Shown here: positions 22,661 through 24,404 of the stretch, piece by piece | How positions within the stretch are numbered: the stretch's first letter is position 1 | Layout of the letters: every line of letters begins with the position of its first letter | From: Nitrosarchaeum sp. | GTDB taxonomy: Archaea > Thermoproteota > Nitrososphaeria > Nitrososphaerales > Nitrosopumilaceae | Assembly: GCA_016234975.1 (NCBI GenBank) | Contig: JACRND010000028.1 | Coordinates: 1-24,404, forward strand | Direction: 5' to 3' | DNA: 24,404 nucleotides | The notes under the pieces: model-generated | What the model was told of the DNA's origin: nothing | What the model saw: the letters and a program-made list of their open reading frames with translations, nothing else | The model's database searches: none | Made by a program: the position numbers and the translations under genes

Positions 22661-23589
22661 TTGCCTAGGTTTTGTCCTTTCCCAAGAATTACATTACCTT
22701 CTACATTTGGAAATACATAAGCCACAATTTTCATCCATTGATAATCTGGATCATATAATCTGTAAAATCCAGCCTTATCTAATGTAATGTTGATTGATTT
22801 ACCAGGTAATATTTCACCAGTTGAGATTCTACCGTCAGCAGTAAATTGATTATAACGATCACCGTAGTTTTCTTTTCCACTGAAAATAGTATGTGACACC
22901 ACATCATCGTTTACAATAATGATTGTTGTTTCTGGTTCAACTGAAATCCTATCTTGTGAGAAGTATCTGAATCTTAATGAATCGGTAGAACTTTGAGTTT
23001 CTATTGCTTTCTGTTTAATTTTTCCAAGATCAATATATGTGCCTATACCTTGAGTTTATGAACCTTTGAGAATATGGATTGTAAGATTTTCATTTGTTTT
23101 AGATTTTAGTGGAGTGACATTAATTTTTGAGAGTTCAGATATCTTTGCGGTGTAGATAATTTTATAGTCATTATCATTGATTGTTATTCTACCTGTAAAT
23201 CCATAAACCGATGCATTTTTACTTTCTTCAACTAGTTTTCCAAAAAATTTAATCGATGCTTTATCACCAGTATCACTCTCAATAATTCCATTAATTCTGA
23301 TGTATTGACCTTCATGTAATGCTGTTGCATCTAATTTAGTAACTAGAAAATTTTTATCATCTAAAGTAATTACTCCATCCTCAATTGAAGATTTAACACT
23401 ACTGCCAGTTTGTTTTTGTGTAGATAATACCAGATCAATTTCAGAAGTTTTTATTGTATTTTCTGTTACTGCATATCCAGATCCTTCTAAAGTAAAAGCA
23501 CTGTTTGGAGAGATTGTTGCAAAAGAATCAACAAAAACAAATCCTGAAAGACCAAGTAACACTAAGAGTACTGTAATAGTTATTTTCAT
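22657..23589 (-). pseudogene. Secreted two-domain protein with cupredoxin-like C-terminus, split by in-frame TAA
   Basis: One frame runs from ATG 23589 to TAG 22657 with a single stop, TAA 23056-23058. Before it: a signal peptide (VLLVLLGLSGFVFVDSFA) and a beta-rich domain to residue 177 ending NLTIHILKGS. After it, 132 codons with no usable start until GTG 22902: TQGIGTYIDLGKIKQKA, SVEPETTIIIVNDDVVSHTI, LPGKSINITLDKAGFYRLYD and PDYQWMKIVAYVFP, a plastocyanin-like pattern. A TCA-to-TAA change would explain the split. The usual second-loop Cys and His ligands are missing (LYDPDYQWM), so copper binding would be abnormal. As read, a 177-residue secreted protein is made. Confidence 0.75.
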
Positions 23590-23674
23590 ACTATATTTTC
23601 CATCTAATTTGGTTTATAATTTACTACTAAATTATTTTAGACTGATTAGGCAAATCCATGGGTTTTTCTTGGAA

Positions 23675-24211
23675 TTAAAAACTAGGTAGGCCAATGCCTT
23701 TCTCATGAACTAATTTTATCATGTAATCTTCCAAATATCCTCCTGCCAAAAGGAGTCCTATCACCATTCCAATTTCTATAGCTGTTGGTTTTAGAAATGG
23801 AATTAGGCTGGATTTTTTAGATATTGCTCTAATCAACATGAAACTTCTAGATGTTGCTATAGAATACGCTGCAAGTTCCATAAGTCCAAATGGAGAAAGA
23901 AATAGAATTGCTAGTGGTGGGATTTTTGTTAATTCTGGTGTAATTGAAACTATTGCCGAAAAAGCGAAACCGGTAGACCAAGCTGAAAATAACCCCCATG
24001 CAACTCCAAATCCTGGAATAAACATTGGTAATGATACAGATGAATTATGAAGAAAGATTCCTATAGCGCCAATATCTATAACTAATTTTTTAAATTCCGA
24101 CATGAATGTATTTGCTTCTTCTTCACTAACTGGAAACATTGACCCAATTTGATAAGTTGCTGTAAATAATCCCATAAATATGAAAAACATAGTTATTCGA
24201 ATTTTAGACAT
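23675..24211 (-). CDS. SpoIIM/DUF95-family integral membrane protein
   Basis: 178 residues from ATG 24211 (TTG 24232 would add seven). Five or so hydrophobic segments are seen: ITMFFIFMGLFTATYQIGSM, LVIDIGAIGIFLHN, FIPGFGVAWGLFSAWSTGFA, LAILFLSPFGLMELAAYSIA and IEIGMVIGLLLAGGYLE. IGIFLHNSSVSL followed by a Gly-rich helix is the signature of the stage II sporulation M family. Archaea have no sporulation; the family is thought to help shape or transport at membranes. It is divergent from the PolD gene and shares a TATA box with it. Confidence 0.78.
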   Translation of the reverse strand: MSKIRITMFFIFMGLFTATYQIGSMFPVSEEEANTFMSEFKKLVIDIGAIGIFLHNSSVSLPMFIPGFGVAWGLFSAWSTGFAFSAIVSITPELTKIPPLAILFLSPFGLMELAAYSIATSRSFMLIRAISKKSSLIPFLKPTAIEIGMVIGLLLAGGYLEDYMIKLVHEKGIGLPSF

Positions 24212-24259
24212 GTTATATTTTGTTAGAAACAATATTTGAGGGTTGGGTATAGGCGCAGA

Positions 24260-24269
24260 TTTAATTAAA
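24260..24269. promoter_or_regulatory. Palindromic TATA box shared by two divergent genes
   Basis: TTTAATTAAA is a perfect 10-base palindrome centred 25-26 bases before ATG 24290 on the plus strand. The same distance on the minus strand points to about 24239, seven bases before TTG 24232 and 28 before ATG 24211. Confidence 0.55.
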
Positions 24270-24289
24270 CCAAAAAGTATTCTTTGGTG

Positions 24290-24404
24290 ATGAAAAAAGA
24301 ACTAACTGTTGCTTTGAATTATGCTTTGAATAAAGGGTTTCAAATTCATCGTGATGCGTTCAGGTTTTTAGAGAATATAGATGTAAAAAAACTAGAAAAA
24401 ATAA
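24290..24404 (+). CDS. polB: DNA polymerase D small subunit DP1, N-terminus (cut by window edge)
   Basis: 38 residues visible: MKKELTVALNYALNKGFQIH then DAFRFLENIDVKKLEKI. The helical start with a short GFQIH turn resembles the N-terminal region of PolD small subunits, which carry the 3'-5' proofreading nuclease further on. Too little is visible to confirm; the name rests on this short stretch alone. The start is supported by a TATA box 25-26 bases upstream. Confidence 0.5.
   Translation, partial: MKKELTVALNYALNKGFQIHRDAFRFLENIDVKKLEKI

Noticed and set aside
10720..23058. Stop-codon readthrough or TAA recoding as an explanation for the two in-frame TAA codons
   Set aside because: TAA is the normal stop of many intact genes here, and no special context or structure is seen near either codon; simple mutation or sequence error is enough.
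1..24404. tRNA, rRNA, CRISPR arrays, insertion sequences
   Set aside because: No cloverleaf with anticodon arm, no regularly spaced repeats, and no transposase or integrase motifs were seen on either strand.

Overview
The window is AT-rich archaeal DNA and most likely comes from an ammonia-oxidising thaumarchaeon (Nitrososphaerota) of the Nitrosopumilus type. This is inferred from gene content, not from a marker-gene tree. The supporting genes are two TFB transcription factors, a Cdc48/VAT ATPase, the apparent start of a PolD small subunit, an Amt ammonium transporter next to GlnK, a type II NADH dehydrogenase, a CbiE cobamide enzyme and a cyclophilin with the C-terminal CFI-box region common in these archaea. 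Many genes start on or within a few bases of the predicted transcription start, 24-27 bases after a TATA box, so leaderless mRNAs appear common. Intergenic spaces are short; none exceeds 300 bases.

Layout. 1-2.7 kb: the N-terminal end of a TFB gene, a membrane-anchored surface protein, a small helical protein, a tiny Cys-rich protein and a ribbon-helix-helix protein. 2.7-4.8 kb: a nitrogen module with a damaged ammonium transporter, GlnK, and a second, degenerate P-II-like protein tail-to-tail with GlnK. 4.9-5.7 kb: three small genes. 5.7-8.0 kb: a tight minus-strand operon encoding a four-CBS protein with a ribosome-hibernation-like tail, a PAC2 protein and a small heat-shock protein. 8.1-12.3 kb: a dense cluster of CBS-domain and universal stress (USP) proteins. 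12.3-14.7 kb: a CrcB/Fluc fluoride channel, a DUF1059 protein, a second TFB with an altered zinc ribbon, a tiny Cys-rich protein and a secreted coiled-coil protein. 14.7-17.7 kb: an hsp20-cdc48 operon behind a promoter region with two ATGTAA/TTACAT dyads. 17.7-24.4 kb: an ACT-like protein, NDH-2, the secreted cyclophilin, a PH-like protein, CbiE, a split cupredoxin-like protein, a SpoIIM-family membrane protein and the start of PolD DP1.

Theme. Much of the window looks like a sensing and proteostasis region. CBS and USP domains usually bind adenine nucleotides, P-II proteins read energy and nitrogen state, and Hsp20, Cdc48 and PAC2 act in protein quality control. The most striking gene joins four CBS domains to a C-terminal domain with the secondary-structure order of HPF/RaiA ribosome-hibernation factors.

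Gene damage. Five loci look broken: a signal-peptide frameshift near 540, an internal deletion in amt near 2952, a frameshift in a USP gene near 9781, an in-frame TAA at 10720-10722 and an in-frame TAA at 23056-23058. The USP frameshift sits exactly at the edge of a 112-bp perfect inverted repeat shared with another USP gene 1.8 kb away. Real gene decay and sequencing or assembly error cannot be told apart from this sequence alone.
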